Shown: positions 1 to 6,411 of the stretch, piece after piece
Layout: each line of letters begins with the position of its first letter
Position numbering within the stretch: the first letter of the stretch is position 1
NCBI GenBank assembly: GCA_016868315.1
Contig: VGHE01000020.1
Coordinates: 1-14,891 of the forward strand
Source: Betaproteobacteria bacterium
GTDB lineage: Bacteria; Bdellovibrionota_B; Oligoflexia; Silvanigrellales; Silvanigrellaceae
Direction of reading: 5' to 3'
DNA length: 14,891 nt
Position numbers and translations under genes: made by a program
The notes under the pieces: generated by a model
What the model was told of the DNA's origin: nothing
Databases searched by the model: none
The model's input: the letters and a program-made list of their open reading frames with translations, nothing else

Positions 1-244
1 AGAATGCTAAACACAACACTCAAGGAATTCAGAAAACAAGCAACACATATTTTAGATTAATATTCCCCGATATATTCATTATTTTACGATAATACTTTTA
101 TAAAATAAGAACATCTTCCGTTAACTCTACGAAAATTCTTAAGTCCAAAGCAGCGTATTGGTGCATGTTTACAGGTGGCTGTTCACTCCAGCCGCCTGAG
201 GACTTTGCCGTTTTTTGTCCAAACGTAAGGACAAGGGGGATTGC
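1..244. other. AT-rich leader region, no gene seen
   Basis: No convincing reading frame was found here. Roughly the first 120 bases are strongly A/T-rich and include a TATAAA hexamer at 99-104 that could be a -10 element for the downstream lipoprotein gene, but no good -35 lies at the right distance. The part nearer the gene is richer in G/C and holds the hairpin at 172-198. An in-frame TTG at 215 was not taken as a start because the signal peptide and the Shine-Dalgarno sequence both fit the ATG at 245. Confidence 0.4.
172..198 (+). repeat. 10-bp hairpin in the 5' leader of the first lipoprotein
   Basis: The arms CAGGTGGCTG (172-181) and CAGCCGCCTG (189-198) form a 10-bp stem with one G-U pair around a 7-nt loop. 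A T6 run follows only at 211-216, 12 nt later, so this is not a textbook terminator. It lies about 47 nt before the ATG at 245. It could be a weak terminator of an upstream gene outside the window or a leader structure of the lipoprotein mRNA. Confidence 0.4.
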
Positions 245-1111
245 ATGATTTTGCGTTTTGCTTCGATTTCGCTTTTTATTGTCGGCTTGAGCGCATGCGG
301 ACAACCCAATGGCAACAATCTTGCCTCGCAAACCAATTCTCTTGATTCCAGCGACGAATATACCGGATCCGCATTTGGTCTCGCTGGCATAGGTAACCAC
401 GAATGTGTGCTGAGTTACCGGAATGTTGTTGCAGTTAAGAACGCCGCAACCGGCGGAGTGCAATACGAATACTCATCCGAGCTGCAGAAGAAGACCATTT
501 CCGCAGAAAGCAAAGGATTTGGTCAAAGCTGCGCTTCTGCGTGTGCTTCACAGCTCTCCAGACTTCAGAGCCCACGCGACGGCAACGGCGTTTTGTTTCA
601 AGGATGTCAGTACAATCTTCTGCCAAAAACTGCGTCGTTCCGCGGAGTGGTTGAATCCTACAGCGACGGCGTGATCAAAGGTTGGGCTTGCCAATTCGGG
701 CAGGAAGCCTCAATCAAAGTTGAACTCTACCTGGGCGGCGCAAAAGGCTCCGGAAAATTGGTTGATAATGTGGTTGCCAGCGAGGTTGATGCGAACGCTC
801 CGCTTGCGAAAGAATGCGGAACAGCTGAGGCCAAACACCGCTTCTCCATTCGTCTCCCTGATATAATTCGCCAGGTATTCAAAGGCGACAGCATATACGT
901 ACATGCTGTGAATTCCACAGGCAAGGGCGATCCTTCGCCACTTCTTGGCAACTCTGGGAAACTGGCTGTGGACAAGGTTGTTGCGGAAAAGAAGGCTGGA
1001 GAAAAAGAAGGGACTGTTGAGCCGAAAAAAGAGGCTGAAGCTAAAAAGGAAGCTTCTGCACTTCGGGAAAAACTAGGTGCAGGTCGAGTTCCATCCATTG
1101 TAAAACGCTAA
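245..1111 (+). CDS. Lipoprotein with GWA-type beta-sandwich domain
   Basis: Predicted outer-membrane lipoprotein of 288 residues. The start at ATG 245 is preceded by AAGGGGG (233-239) and begins a short signal peptide ending in the lipobox LSAC, with Cys18 as the lipidated residue. The +2 residue is Gly, which favours the outer membrane by the Lol rule. The middle is rich in Cys, including CASAC, so disulfides are likely. Roughly residues 135-245 match the pattern of a common domain of bacterial surface proteins: F-R-G-V-V-E-S, then I-K-G-W-A, a beta-rich stretch, a 'xHRFSIRLP' element and a closing 'LLGNSGK'. The function of that domain is not established; it usually accompanies secreted or surface proteins. 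The last ~45 residues are a Lys/Glu/Ala-rich charged helix-like tail. The gene is single and convergent with the next one. The lipoprotein call is solid; the role is unknown. Confidence 0.85.
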   Translation: MILRFASISLFIVGLSACGQPNGNNLASQTNSLDSSDEYTGSAFGLAGIGNHECVLSYRNVVAVKNAATGGVQYEYSSELQKKTISAESKGFGQSCASACASQLSRLQSPRDGNGVLFQGCQYNLLPKTASFRGVVESYSDGVIKGWACQFGQEASIKVELYLGGAKGSGKLVDNVVASEVDANAPLAKECGTAEAKHRFSIRLPDIIRQVFKGDSIYVHAVNSTGKGDPSPLLGNSGKLAVDKVVAEKKAGEKEGTVEPKKEAEAKKEASALREKLGAGRVPSIVKR

Positions 1112-1136
1112 GGCGCGTGAAAGCTGGATAATAACC

Positions 1137-1196
1137 GCGCCGAGTGCCGACCCGCTCTAACTGGCTCGCCCAGGAAGAGCCTCGTGCACTCGGCGC
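1137..1196. terminator. Nested 60-nt hairpin between convergent genes
   Basis: A perfect 11-bp inverted repeat, GCGCCGAGTGC (1137-1147) and GCACTCGGCGC (1186-1196), encloses two further nested stems: GCTCT (1154-1158) with AGAGC (1176-1180), and CTGG (1161-1164) with CCAG (1170-1173). It begins 26 nt after the stop of the plus-strand gene and covers the last codons of the minus-strand gene, so it could end transcription from both sides. Neither flank has a T-tract. A competing 6-bp stem, GGCGCG (1112-1117) with CGCGCC (1136-1141), uses part of the left arm. The structure is directly visible; the terminator role is inferred. Confidence 0.5.
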
Positions 1197-2116
1197 ATCG
1201 TTTGCAGCAGAATCTTTACGCGCTCCAGATGCGACGCTTTTTCCCAACGCTGTGAACGCAGCTCGGTCATGAGAATTGCCTGAACTCTTTCACCATATTC
1301 TGAGTAACCAGAGCGCTCGCTGTTTTCGCTCTCTTGAATCAACTCTGAATCATATTTGGGATAATCAAAGCTGAAATTCATCCATCCCGATTCAACATCA
1401 AACGCCTTGCCGGGCATCCCGACATGGGCAATCCGCACGCGCAACTCGGTGTCGCGCCCGCGCCAAGAATCTTTTGCAGATGTCTCGCTCGGATTGAAAT
1501 CGTAGCGGTCGCGCGCTCTAGCTTGGCCTTTGAAGTGGGGAACGATTTTCCCAAAATCATTTTTGCGCCACACCAAAACGCCCTTCAACTCGAGTTGAAA
1601 ATTTCCCAGTGTATTTCCGAAGTGGGTGGACGCTATAACGCTCTCATTGATATCGGCTATTTTGTCGCCTACATCTCCGATCCGATTCCGAACTATCTCC
1701 GTCATATATTCACGTTTGAAAAACACAGATCCAAATTCCTGCTCCACGAGCTGCAGAGGCAGCGCACGGAACTCGGCCTCGCTCAATTGATAAGTTGCAC
1801 CCGAACATCCCATGTAGTGGGTCATGAAGCGGCGACCCAAGAGGTTCTCTTTGGAATTGAGATCAAGCCACAGGTTCTTATACCACTGGGGACTTGGAAC
1901 GATGCATTTTATGGAATCGAGAAGCTGAGCCATTTTATCGAGGTTTTCTTCGAAGCTTTGCGCGTCCGAAACGTTCTCGGAAGCATTCCGTTTGCAACCC
2001 ACAAGACCAACGCTCAGTGCAGTGCACAGCAGCGCCACAAACTTAAAGCGGCCTGAGAGAACCTTTGCCCTTCTCCTGAAGCTCGGAGTCGGCGAACCAC
2101 TCGTGACTGAAGACAT
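1157..2116 (-). CDS. Unrecognised lipoprotein
   Basis: Predicted lipoprotein of 319 residues that I do not recognise. It has an unusually long n-region (Arg-rich, residues 14-25), a hydrophobic core at 26-38 and lipobox LVGC, giving lipidated Cys41 with Lys at +2. Mature Cys71 and Cys104 could form one disulfide. The central part (about 170-255) looks beta-rich and contains DRYDFNP at 203-209, followed by WRGR and MPGKAFDV. This DxYDFNP element recalls the catalytic region of colicin-M-like lipid II hydrolases, but the His-Arg pair expected six to seven residues later is absent, so I do not assign that activity. The C-terminus is helical and charged. GGGG sits about 6-9 nt before the ATG at 2116. 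The 3' end overlaps the nested hairpin at 1137-1196. Confidence 0.8.
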   Translation of the reverse strand: MSSVTSGSPTPSFRRRAKVLSGRFKFVALLCTALSVGLVGCKRNASENVSDAQSFEENLDKMAQLLDSIKCIVPSPQWYKNLWLDLNSKENLLGRRFMTHYMGCSGATYQLSEAEFRALPLQLVEQEFGSVFFKREYMTEIVRNRIGDVGDKIADINESVIASTHFGNTLGNFQLELKGVLVWRKNDFGKIVPHFKGQARARDRYDFNPSETSAKDSWRGRDTELRVRIAHVGMPGKAFDVESGWMNFSFDYPKYDSELIQESENSERSGYSEYGERVQAILMTELRSQRWEKASHLERVKILLQTMRRVHEALPGRAS

Positions 2117-2177
2117 AAAACACCCCGCACCTGCATCCGTGCGGAGTCCAGCAAAAACGAAGCCAAGGCCCCGATTT

Positions 2178-2202
2178 CCAATAAAATCATCTATATTATT
2201 GG
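2178..2202 (-). promoter_or_regulatory. Inverted repeat upstream of the minus-strand lipoprotein
   Basis: CCAATAA (2178-2184) and TTATTGG (2196-2202) are perfect 7-bp arms around an A/T-rich 11-nt spacer, 60-90 bp before the start at 2116. On the minus strand the spacer contains TATAGA, a possible -10, with TTATCC 17 nt further upstream. Each hexamer matches only part of the consensus. An operator over a promoter is possible but unproven. The rest of 2117-2314 holds no gene. Confidence 0.2.
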
Positions 2203-2284
2203 GGAAATGAATGGATAAGGCAGCAATGAAGGTGTCTAGATCCTCAACACGATCATCACAACTGTGCTCACTGAACAGGGCTTA

Positions 2285-2320
2285 AGCTGACGCAAATCCC
2301 GTCCGCGGCCGCCGTCAGCT
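2285..2320 (-). terminator. Hairpin at the stop codon of the sugar dehydrogenase
   Basis: AGCTGACG (2285-2292) and CGTCAGCT (2313-2320) are perfect 8-bp arms with a 20-nt, very G/C-rich spacer. The right arm contains the stop codon of the minus-strand dehydrogenase. No T-tract follows on the minus strand, so this may be a weak terminator or an mRNA 3'-end stabilising stem. Confidence 0.35.
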
Positions 2321-3583
2321 CGCGGGCGAAATCCGATAAATCTCGCCATCATCTGTGGTGAAAAGGAGATTCCCCTCGGGGCTCTCTTTGACCTGGCGAA
2401 TGCGCTCGGACATCGATTCGAGGTAACGCGTTTCCTTTTTTCCATCCGCAGAAACCACATTTAGATGCTCGAGCACCAACGCACCCAGCACGAACGAATT
2501 TGCGAAGGCTTTGATTTTTCCGCTCTCGTATTTGATGAGCGAACTCGGCGCAATCGATGGCACATAAACCTTGAATGCCTGCTCCATTCCGGATTTGGCC
2601 GTGCCTTCACCGATCTTAGGGCCGTAGTATTCGCGTCCGAAGGTGACAACTGGCCAACCATAATTGAGCCCTTTGCGCACATCGTTGATTTCATCGCCGC
2701 CGCGCGGGCCATGTTCCGAATTGTAGAGTTTTCCATCTTTCAATGAGAAATAAAGACCCTGTGGATTGCGATGACCCAAAGAATAAATCTCGGGCAGAGC
2801 GTTCTTTGTACCTACAAAAGGATTGTCTTTGGGCACGCTGCCATCAAGCTTCAAGCGGATGATTTTACCGTTGTGCCAGTTGAGCTCTTGGCATCTGTCG
2901 CGCTCACCACGGTCGCCAATCCCAAAGAACACATGTCCTGAGTTGTCGAAGGTGATTCTTGATCCGAAGTGAACAGCACCACCGTTGTCGGTTGTGCCCA
3001 CAAAGAGATCGCTCACAGCAGAAAGGCTCTTGTCACTAATCTTAAAACGCGCCCGTGCCAACGCGGTGGTGTCGCCTTTGGGAGTTTTTTTGGAGTAGGT
3101 GAAATATATAAACTGCGTTGTGGCATAGTCGGGTGACAAACGCACATCGAGCAGACCGGCCTGCCCTGTCGTACTGACTTTAGGAACGCCTTGCAGTTCA
3201 ACGCGCGTCATTTGTTTGAAATTCACGTGGTACATCTTGCCCGTCTTTACAGTCACAAGTGCATCGTTCTCTGAAATCGTTTCGAGCCCCCAAATGACAT
3301 CGAAGCCGTCTATGAGCTTTTCCAGGCGCGTGTCTGGCGGGAGATCCTTCGCCGCTATAAATTGCGCTTTTCCTTCTACCCGCGATTTATCAGCCGCCTG
3401 AGTTAATTGCGCTTTATCAACGCCCCGCGATTTTTCCACCGCTTGCGATAATTGCGTTGCCGCCACCGCATCCGCATCCGTTGCCGCATTTCCTGCCACC
3501 GGCACCAAAACACAGAAAATAGGATGTGCAATCCAACGCCAGACGGTCGCTTGAAGGAACATTTGAAGCCTCTTGCGTTTCAT
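2315..3583 (-). CDS. PQQ-dependent aldose sugar dehydrogenase (GSDH family), exported
   Basis: Periplasmic soluble quinoprotein, 422 residues, that would oxidise aldose sugars with PQQ as cofactor and Ca2+ as structural ion. Family marks: a first blade near residues 93-120 (VIWGLETISENDALVTVKTG), SPDYATTQFIYFTYS at 150-164, GGAVHFGSRI at 201-210 with His205 as the likely catalytic base, GIGDRG at 221-226, RLKLDGSVPKDNPF at 243-256, EIYSLGHRNPQG at 265-276, EHGPRGGDEIN at 290-300 and GLNYGWP at 305-311. The signal peptide ends near GNA at 31-33. Residues 44-73 form two 15-residue repeats not expected in the family. No Shine-Dalgarno precedes the ATG at 3583, whereas AGAGG lies 6 nt before the in-frame ATG at codon 8 (3562), which may be the real start. 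Exact sugar specificity cannot be read from the sequence. No PQQ biosynthesis gene is nearby. Confidence 0.9.
   Translation of the reverse strand: MKRKRLQMFLQATVWRWIAHPIFCVLVPVAGNAATDADAVAATQLSQAVEKSRGVDKAQLTQAADKSRVEGKAQFIAAKDLPPDTRLEKLIDGFDVIWGLETISENDALVTVKTGKMYHVNFKQMTRVELQGVPKVSTTGQAGLLDVRLSPDYATTQFIYFTYSKKTPKGDTTALARARFKISDKSLSAVSDLFVGTTDNGGAVHFGSRITFDNSGHVFFGIGDRGERDRCQELNWHNGKIIRLKLDGSVPKDNPFVGTKNALPEIYSLGHRNPQGLYFSLKDGKLYNSEHGPRGGDEINDVRKGLNYGWPVVTFGREYYGPKIGEGTAKSGMEQAFKVYVPSIAPSSLIKYESGKIKAFANSFVLGALVLEHLNVVSADGKKETRYLESMSERIRQVKESPEGNLLFTTDDGEIYRISPAS
3365..3454 (-). repeat. Two 15-codon repeats in the dehydrogenase N-terminus
   Basis: The encoded segments QLSQAVEKSRGVDKA (residues 44-58) and QLTQAADKSRVEGKA (59-73) are direct tandem copies, with the start of a third (QF) following. 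They are hydrophilic and probably helical, and lie between the signal peptide and the propeller. They look like a recent 45-bp duplication acting as a spacer. Confidence 0.7.
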
Positions 3584-3742
3584 TTTAAAAAAAAAATGAA
3601 ATTCATTTTTAATCGTAAATACCCAGAATAAATGTAATAATATAAATTCATCGTTATTTTATTAAAGTTATTCCGAAAAATTCCGAAATGAATATCAAAC
3701 CGGGATTTCCTCGGTTGCAGAAAATAAATTGGGAGGTCCGAA
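3584..3742. promoter_or_regulatory. AT-rich divergent promoter region
   Basis: These 159 bp separate two divergent genes, so they should hold promoters in both directions. The sequence is much richer in A/T than its surroundings, with several TATAAA- or TATAAT-like hexamers around 3640-3660, but no single well-spaced -35/-10 pair stands out. TTCCGAAA occurs twice in close tandem near 3671-3688. Next to the plus-strand gene, AACCG and CGGTT near 3700-3716 could form a small hairpin. No small gene is supported here. Confidence 0.45.
3592..3610. repeat. AT-rich palindrome at the dehydrogenase start
   Basis: AAAAATGAA (3592-3600) and TTCATTTTT (3602-3610) are perfect 9-bp arms around one central A. 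The element ends 9 bp from the ATG at 3583, in the place where a Shine-Dalgarno would be expected. It could be an operator or simply an A/T-rich coincidence. Confidence 0.4.
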
Positions 3743-4669
3743 ATGGCAAATATGGTGAAGCTCGTAAGCTTGGTGTCCGCCCTGGGAGTTGTTACGGGCT
3801 GCGGTACGGCATTTGATCTCGATGCAGCCAAGAACGCAAACGAGATTGTTGAAGAGTCAAACAATGCTCTCGAAAAGCAAGTTGAATCAGACGAGACAGC
3901 ATTTGCACTCAGCGTTCCGGTCGCAGAAAAATCCAAAAAAGGCGCAATCGTGGTTGAGAAATCTATGTCTCTGCCACTCGCCTATCAACTTCTGGCCGCT
4001 GTTTTTCCACGGCCAATTGGGAAAACCTGCCTTGTGCATGCAGGCGCGCACCTGATTAACTTGAAGTACTCAGGCAAAAACGAGTTCTCTGCGGAAGTGA
4101 GCTATCCCAAAGGTCTCAAGATTAGCCTCAACAGAAAATCTTGTAAGCAAGGCGAACTGATCGAAGTGCGCGCAGGTAGCGATTTCAGAGGACTTGCAAT
4201 TGTGACCAACAAGCAAGCAACCTACTTCCAAAAAGAACTAACATACGTGCCATTCCCATCTGAACCGCGCAATGACCTCGCGCCTTTGCCAAAACTGCAG
4301 CCCGGTGCGATCGAGGGAAGCGATGCTCAGATCGGTGGAGTCACAACTGTTACGACACCATCGAAACCACCCAAGCCCCCAGCTGAATCCGAGCAGTGCT
4401 CTGTCCGTTCTGGCCGCCAGAACATCAGACTTCACGCCAGCAAAGAGCGCTCGTACATCAGCGGAACTGCCGTTGCCGCAAGCAAAGTCATGAATAAAAT
4501 ATATATATTCGGCGAATGTAATTTTGGTGAGAAACTGCTCGCCGACACGGTTAGTCTCGGACAGGCATTGGGCTACGACTTGAATGTTCCTTTTGTGCCT
4601 ATGGCAGGCGACTCTGTGATTCTTCGAACGGAAGTTGAACTCGGCAAGAAGGATGCTGAACAGCTCTGA
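3743..4669 (+). CDS. Unrecognised lipoprotein with Pro/Lys hinge
   Basis: Predicted lipoprotein of 308 residues with no family that I recognise. GGGAGGT (3731-3737) lies 5 nt before the ATG. The signal peptide ends in lipobox VTGC with Cys20 lipidated and Gly at +2, favouring the outer membrane. Residues about 25-190 form a first region with a probable beta-rich core (for example LKYSGKNEFSAEVSYPKGLKISL) and several Cys. A proline-lysine hinge (PSKPPKPPAE) near residues 210-220 separates it from a C-terminal module of about 85 residues with two Cys and a VILRTEVEL end. It is divergent from the sugar dehydrogenase and followed by a G/C-rich hairpin, so it is probably transcribed alone. Function unknown. 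Confidence 0.82.
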   Translation: MANMVKLVSLVSALGVVTGCGTAFDLDAAKNANEIVEESNNALEKQVESDETAFALSVPVAEKSKKGAIVVEKSMSLPLAYQLLAAVFPRPIGKTCLVHAGAHLINLKYSGKNEFSAEVSYPKGLKISLNRKSCKQGELIEVRAGSDFRGLAIVTNKQATYFQKELTYVPFPSEPRNDLAPLPKLQPGAIEGSDAQIGGVTTVTTPSKPPKPPAESEQCSVRSGRQNIRLHASKERSYISGTAVAASKVMNKIYIFGECNFGEKLLADTVSLGQALGYDLNVPFVPMAGDSVILRTEVELGKKDAEQL

Positions 4670-4682
4670 CCCAGGAACCGGT

Positions 4683-4729
4683 GCACGCGCTGGCGAGTTC
4701 TCCCCCACCCCGCACCAGCCGGCGCGTGC
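4683..4729 (+). terminator. G/C-rich hairpin after the lipoprotein gene
   Basis: GCACGCGCTGGC (4683-4694) and GCCGGCGCGTGC (4718-4729) pair over 12 bp with one G-U pair and a 23-nt C-rich loop, starting 13 nt after the stop at 4669. Only a short CCTTTC follows rather than a real T-tract. An alternative pairing, GGTGC (4680-4684) with GCACC (4712-4716), competes. It probably ends or stabilises the upstream mRNA before the next transcription unit. Confidence 0.5.
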
Positions 4730-4798
4730 CCTTTCAGAGGAACTTGGTGAAAATGTGCGCTATGCTTCCAAAACCAAGATAACCGGAGTGGCCACGAG

Positions 4799-5668
4799 AT
4801 GAACAATGATCTTAAAACGATCAGAAAACAAATCGAACTCACAAGCTACTCGAATTACCGTTCCTACTTTGAAGACCTTTATCAGCTCGCAAAAAACTCT
4901 CTCGAAAAATACTCCTACATGCGCTTCGCCGAAGACCTAAACCTAGGTGCAAGCAACATCATCTTTACGATTATTAGAGGCTCACGGAAGCTGATGTTTA
5001 AGCATGTGCGCAATGTCTCAGACGCACTTGGATTCGATGCAGGAGAGCGCAAATTCTTTGCTTCACTCGTGCGTTTGCAGAACTCCAACAATGTGAGTGA
5101 GCGTATTCAGGATTACGATGCCCTGCTCGATGTGGCCGGCAACCGCCAAAAAGAAGAAAGCTCAAAAGATGCCATCCTTTTTTTCAGCGCCTGGCATCAC
5201 GTTTTGGTCTTTGAAGCACTTGAGCTCTTCCCAGAAGGAGCAACTCCACAGATTCTTGCCAAGCAATTTCGTGTTCCGATTTCCACCACTGAAATCCGCG
5301 AGAGCCTAGAATTGCTCACTCACATGGGCTTGCTGGAAGTTCGTGAGAGTCTCTATTTCAAGAAGCAGAAAAACCTCAGCACAGGCGGAACGGTGCCGGG
5401 CTTTGGCGTAATTCGATTTCATCTCAAGATGCTTGAGCTTGCGCGCGAGTGCCTCGGACCAGAATTTAGCCCAGAGGAAAGAAACGTGAGTTCAGTGACT
5501 CTCGCGGTAAGCGAAACAGGAGCCCAGAGAATCCGCGAAACACTTGAAGAGTTTCGCAAGCGCATCTTTGCAATTGCGAATGAGGAAAGCTCAGCTGAGA
5601 AGCTCGTGCAAGTAAATTTCCAGGCATTCCCGATTCTTGAAGGCAAGAATAAGAGCAGTGGCAAGTAA
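4799..5668 (+). CDS. TIGR02147 family protein, probable transcription regulator
   Basis: Cytoplasmic protein of 289 residues, close to the usual family length. Family features: an N-terminal 'YRSYFEDLYQLAKNS..YSYMRFAEDLNLGASNIIFTIIRGSRKL' segment (about residues 17-65) that reads as a helix-turn-helix, 'ALGFDAGERKFFASLVRLQNS' at about 80-100, 'AILFFSAWHHVLVFEALEL' at about 123-141, and a winged-helix-like 'LLTHMGLLEVRESLYFKK' near 175-192. TIGR02147 was first described as a large paralogous set in Fibrobacter and is frequent in Bdellovibrio-like genomes; its biochemical role is not established, and DNA binding is inferred from the HTH-like part. GGAG lies about 10 nt before the ATG. A lipoprotein gene follows 62 bp later on the same strand, and such regulator-lipoprotein pairs may be a recurring unit. 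Confidence 0.85.
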   Translation: MNNDLKTIRKQIELTSYSNYRSYFEDLYQLAKNSLEKYSYMRFAEDLNLGASNIIFTIIRGSRKLMFKHVRNVSDALGFDAGERKFFASLVRLQNSNNVSERIQDYDALLDVAGNRQKEESSKDAILFFSAWHHVLVFEALELFPEGATPQILAKQFRVPISTTEIRESLELLTHMGLLEVRESLYFKKQKNLSTGGTVPGFGVIRFHLKMLELARECLGPEFSPEERNVSSVTLAVSETGAQRIRETLEEFRKRIFAIANEESSAEKLVQVNFQAFPILEGKNKSSGK

Positions 5669-5730
5669 AACCAGAAGGATCTCAAGTTTTTTACTGCGAG
5701 AACCGACATTGCCAAAAAAGGGAGAGGCGG

Positions 5731-6411
5731 ATGAAGCTAACCAAAACCCAGGCAGTGCGTTCCTCTTTGGGCATAGCTTTTGCCCTGCTGCTAGCTGCAT
5801 GTTCATTCGAGCTCGACACCTCGACGATCCACGCAGTGGAAGTTGGTAATCCTGAAGATAGCCGTCCTTTAACACCATCTTTGCCCAAGCCTCTGCGCCT
5901 GGTTCAGATTGAATTGCAAACAACTGACCTAGAGGAAATCGCACAGATTGATTTTGCCGTGCAGTCGGTCAATCTGGTTCTGCTCTCGTCCTCGGGTAAA
6001 GTGGTTGTTGTGGCGAGCAACAACCTGAAGCCAGGTTCACAGCTCACGCTGTTTCCTAAAAGCCAAAAGACCCTCAAGTTTGAAGTTCCAGGCGATGCGC
6101 TTGCGAACAATCCGCAACTCAAAATTCAAATGAAGTTCGTGGATGCGAAACCAGGGTCGGTGAAGGTCGATTCTCAAGAATTTGCTATTGCGCCGCAAGC
6201 AGAGCCACTGCACCTGCCCTTGCCCAGCGCGGCTACCGCGAAAGTCTCCGGACTGGCTCTGGTGATTGCAAAGTCCGTCGACAAGTCGAGCCTCTTCTCT
6301 TCAAGCGCTTCATCAGAGCCTAGATCTGGCTCGGTAGACCCGGCCAAAAGCCCTGGCACGCCTCAACCGACGTCAACCCACGCTCCCGTCTACAAACTCA
6401 AGGGCTCGTGA
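5731..6411 (+). CDS. Lipoprotein with EVGNP motif
   Basis: Predicted lipoprotein of 226 residues. GGGAGAGG (5720-5727) lies directly before the ATG. The signal peptide ends in lipobox LAAC with Cys24 lipidated and Ser at +2. Soon after the lipid anchor comes AVEVGNPEDS (35-44); I recall similar short E-[VT]-G-N-P motifs near the N-terminus of exported proteins next to TIGR02147 genes, but cannot verify this here. Residues about 53-175 alternate short hydrophobic strands and look like one beta-sandwich domain. The C-terminal ~45 residues are Ser/Pro/Thr-rich and probably disordered. It probably shares a transcript with the upstream TIGR02147 gene. Its last 14 bp overlap the end of the convergent gene. 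Function unknown. Confidence 0.82.
   Translation: MKLTKTQAVRSSLGIAFALLLAACSFELDTSTIHAVEVGNPEDSRPLTPSLPKPLRLVQIELQTTDLEEIAQIDFAVQSVNLVLLSSSGKVVVVASNNLKPGSQLTLFPKSQKTLKFEVPGDALANNPQLKIQMKFVDAKPGSVKVDSQEFAIAPQAEPLHLPLPSAATAKVSGLALVIAKSVDKSSLFSSSASSEPRSGSVDPAKSPGTPQPTSTHAPVYKLKGS

Noticed and set aside
215-244. TTG start ten codons upstream for the first lipoprotein
   Set aside because: AAGGGGG and the compact lipoprotein signal peptide both fit ATG 245; the extension would add a charged stretch before it.
1424-2056. 210-codon open frame on the plus strand
   Set aside because: It lies antisense inside the minus-strand lipoprotein gene, which has a signal peptide, lipobox and coherent protein; the antisense product has none.
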